DNA of 6,490 nt from positions 24,643-31,132 of the forward strand of contig DJFQ01000023.1 of the NCBI GenBank assembly GCA_002432095.1, read 5' to 3'. The position numbers were made by a program, and so were the translations under genes. How positions within the stretch are numbered: position 1 is the stretch's first letter; the number at the start of each line of letters is the position of its first letter. The stretch is from Marinagarivorans sp. UBA5868. Its GTDB lineage: Bacteria; Pseudomonadota; Gammaproteobacteria; Pseudomonadales; Cellvibrionaceae. Below, piece after piece: positions 6,207 through 6,490 of the stretch. A model generated the notes under the pieces. It did not search any database. It saw only the letters and a list, made by a program, of their open reading frames with translations, and was not told the DNA's origin.

Positions 6207-6212
6207 TATGAT
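6207..6212 (+). promoter_or_regulatory. -10-like box upstream of the terminated leader
   Basis: TATGAT matches TATAAT at 5 of 6 positions and would start a transcript near 6219, about 90 nt before the terminator. No good -35 is present (nearest TTGTAC at 6190-6195 is only 11 bp away), so this would need an activator or is chance. Confidence 0.25.
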
Positions 6213-6218
6213 TCGTAA

Positions 6219-6310
6219 TTGGCAATAAAGACGCGCGCGGAGGCAACTGCCCGTAATGGGCGTGGGTTTTCAGTCGAGACAATTGCCCCGGTTTATCCGG
6301 GGCATTTTTT
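6219..6310 (+). ncRNA. Candidate small RNA or attenuated leader ending in an intrinsic terminator
   Basis: No plus-strand gene upstream explains the strong terminator at 6284-6310, so a short RNA or the 5' leader of the downstream lipoprotein is implied. Within it TGCCC-GTAAT-GGGCG (6248-6262) can form a hairpin, and GGCAA (6242-6246) can pair with TTGCC (6283-6287), which would invade the terminator's 5' arm. TGCCC (6248-6252) can alternatively pair with the terminator's 3' arm GGGCA (6300-6304). GGAGG (6239-6243) stands 12 nt before an ATG opening a 23-codon frame (6256-6327) across the terminator, a possible leader peptide. I recognise no known riboswitch class. The 5' end is a guess. Confidence 0.35.
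6284..6310 (+). terminator. Strong intrinsic (Rho-independent) terminator
   Basis: TGCCCCGG (6284-6291), a TTTAT loop and CCGGGGCA (6297-6304) form an 8-bp GC-rich stem followed directly by six T residues (6305-6310). The orientation is plus only, because the minus strand has no T-run on its side. It sits about 80 nt before the next lipoprotein's ATG, so it would block or gate read-through into that gene. Confidence 0.85.
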
Positions 6311-6350
6311 GTTGCAGCGCTGCGTAAACAAGAAGTGGCTAAATTAAAGA

Positions 6351-6383
6351 AAAAAACTAAACCAAAAAATAAAAAACTAAGCC
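6351..6383 (+). repeat. Two direct repeats AAAAAACTAA(A/G)CC, 20 bp apart, in an A-rich leader
   Basis: AAAAAACTAA occurs at 6351-6360 and 6371-6380; including ACC/GCC the match is 12 of 13, with starts exactly 20 bp (about two helical turns) apart. They lie between the terminator and the next start codon, in an A-rich tract (about 6341-6394). In the absence of a clear Shine-Dalgarno, this tract may serve as an unstructured ribosome-binding (S1-type) leader. Confidence 0.5.
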
Positions 6384-6392
6384 AAGATAAAA

Positions 6393-6490
6393 ATGGGTTC
6401 CGATATGTTCAAAATCACTGTGCCGCTGGTGCTTGTTCTGGGATTAATCGCTTGCGGAGGTGCCACTTCGCCGGCTCCCAGTTCCTCATC
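6393..6490 (+). CDS. N-terminus of a second poly-Ser lipoprotein (partial, runs off the window)
   Basis: From ATG 6393 the frame encodes MGSD, then MFKITVPLVLVLGLIACGG and a short ATSPAPSSS stretch up to the window edge. LIAC is a lipobox with Cys at codon 21 (17 if the ATG at 6405 is used), and Gly at +2 favours the outer membrane. The second ATG gives a more typical signal peptide (MFK plus hydrophobic core). Neither start has a clear SD, so the choice is open. The layout lipobox-CGG-short spacer-serine run is the same as in the divergent GH43 lipoprotein, which suggests another secreted carbohydrate-active enzyme or binding protein. The functional domain lies beyond the window and cannot be named. 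Confidence 0.75.
   Translation, partial: MGSDMFKITVPLVLVLGLIACGGATSPAPSSS

Larger units (their letters stand above)
5754..6392. other. Divergent intergenic control region, about 640 bp, no convincing gene
   Basis: This gap separates two divergently transcribed lipoprotein genes and is far longer than two promoters need. Neither strand shows an ORF with both a ribosome-binding site and recognisable protein character. It contains three successive inverted repeats (5889-5936, 5954-5995, 5999-6076), a repeated ACTAAC/AATTGG motif (5914-5930 and 6094-6112), a LacI/GalR-like operator (6153-6168), a plus-strand terminator (6284-6310) and an A-rich leader (6341-6394). GTAATTAC (5832-5839) is a further small palindrome, and GTAATCG at 5826 repeats the half-site of the 6153 operator. 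Complex shared regulation, with or without a small RNA, is the simplest reading. Confidence 0.7.

Noticed and set aside
6218..6233. Sigma-54 promoter at TTGGCAATAAAGACGC (GG-N10-GC).
   Set aside because: Only the GG and GC spacing fits; the TTGC half of the -12 element is absent, so it is likely chance.
6219..6310. c-di-GMP (GEMM) riboswitch, considered because of the nearby cyclases.
   Set aside because: The conserved CACGCACAGGGCAAACC-like core and GNRA tetraloop/receptor features are not present.
6257..6490. Open plus-strand frame with a lysine-rich stretch (from about GTG 6335) overlapping the partial lipoprotein.
   Set aside because: The lysines come from the A-rich leader. The frame has no SD, crosses the terminator if extended upstream, and runs out of frame through the lipoprotein signal peptide, which has a proper lipobox.

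Overview
The window most likely comes from a polysaccharide-degrading gammaproteobacterium of the Cellvibrio / Saccharophagus / Teredinibacter type. The main reasons are long poly-serine linkers directly after lipoprotein signal peptides, a modular plant-cell-wall hydrolase with ricin-type lectin repeats, membrane GGDEF proteins, and intermediate base composition. This assignment is inferred from style; no rRNA or other phylogenetic marker is present.

Layout, left to right. (1) Positions 9-2614, minus strand: two tandem membrane diguanylate cyclases of about 430 residues. They overlap by an ATGA junction, so they are very probably translated together. Each has an N-terminal membrane helix, a periplasmic beta-rich domain of about 190 residues, a second helix, a coiled coil and an intact GGEEF domain with an RxxD inhibitory site. 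Their key motifs fall at identical residue numbers, which marks them as diverged duplicates. (2) Positions 2615-2843: a short spacer with a hairpin after the hydrolase stop codon, a palindrome next to a -10-like box for the cyclase pair, and, on the plus strand, a tiny ORF that may be the leftover start of a flavoprotein gene. (3) Positions 2844-5753, minus strand: a 969-residue surface lipoprotein with two different GH43 five-bladed propeller domains separated by six ricin-type (QxW) repeats. It is predicted to attack arabinan with an exo-acting arabinofuranosidase-like module and an endo-arabinanase-like module. (4) Positions 5754-6392: a long divergent control region of about 640 bp without a convincing gene. 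It holds a LacI/GalR-type operator, several inverted and direct repeats, a strong plus-strand intrinsic terminator that ends either a small RNA or an attenuated leader, and an A-rich leader. (5) Positions 6393-6490, plus strand: the start of a second lipoprotein with the same signal peptide / CGG / Ser layout, cut by the window edge.

Working model (inference): the surface lipoproteins bind and cut arabinan-like pectin side chains, and the divergent control region regulates both under sugar-responsive repression. The two cyclases carry a periplasmic domain that looks like a carbohydrate-binding beta-sandwich, so they may report periplasmic glycan to the cell as c-di-GMP. The link between the hydrolase and the cyclase pair rests on gene adjacency and fold impression only.
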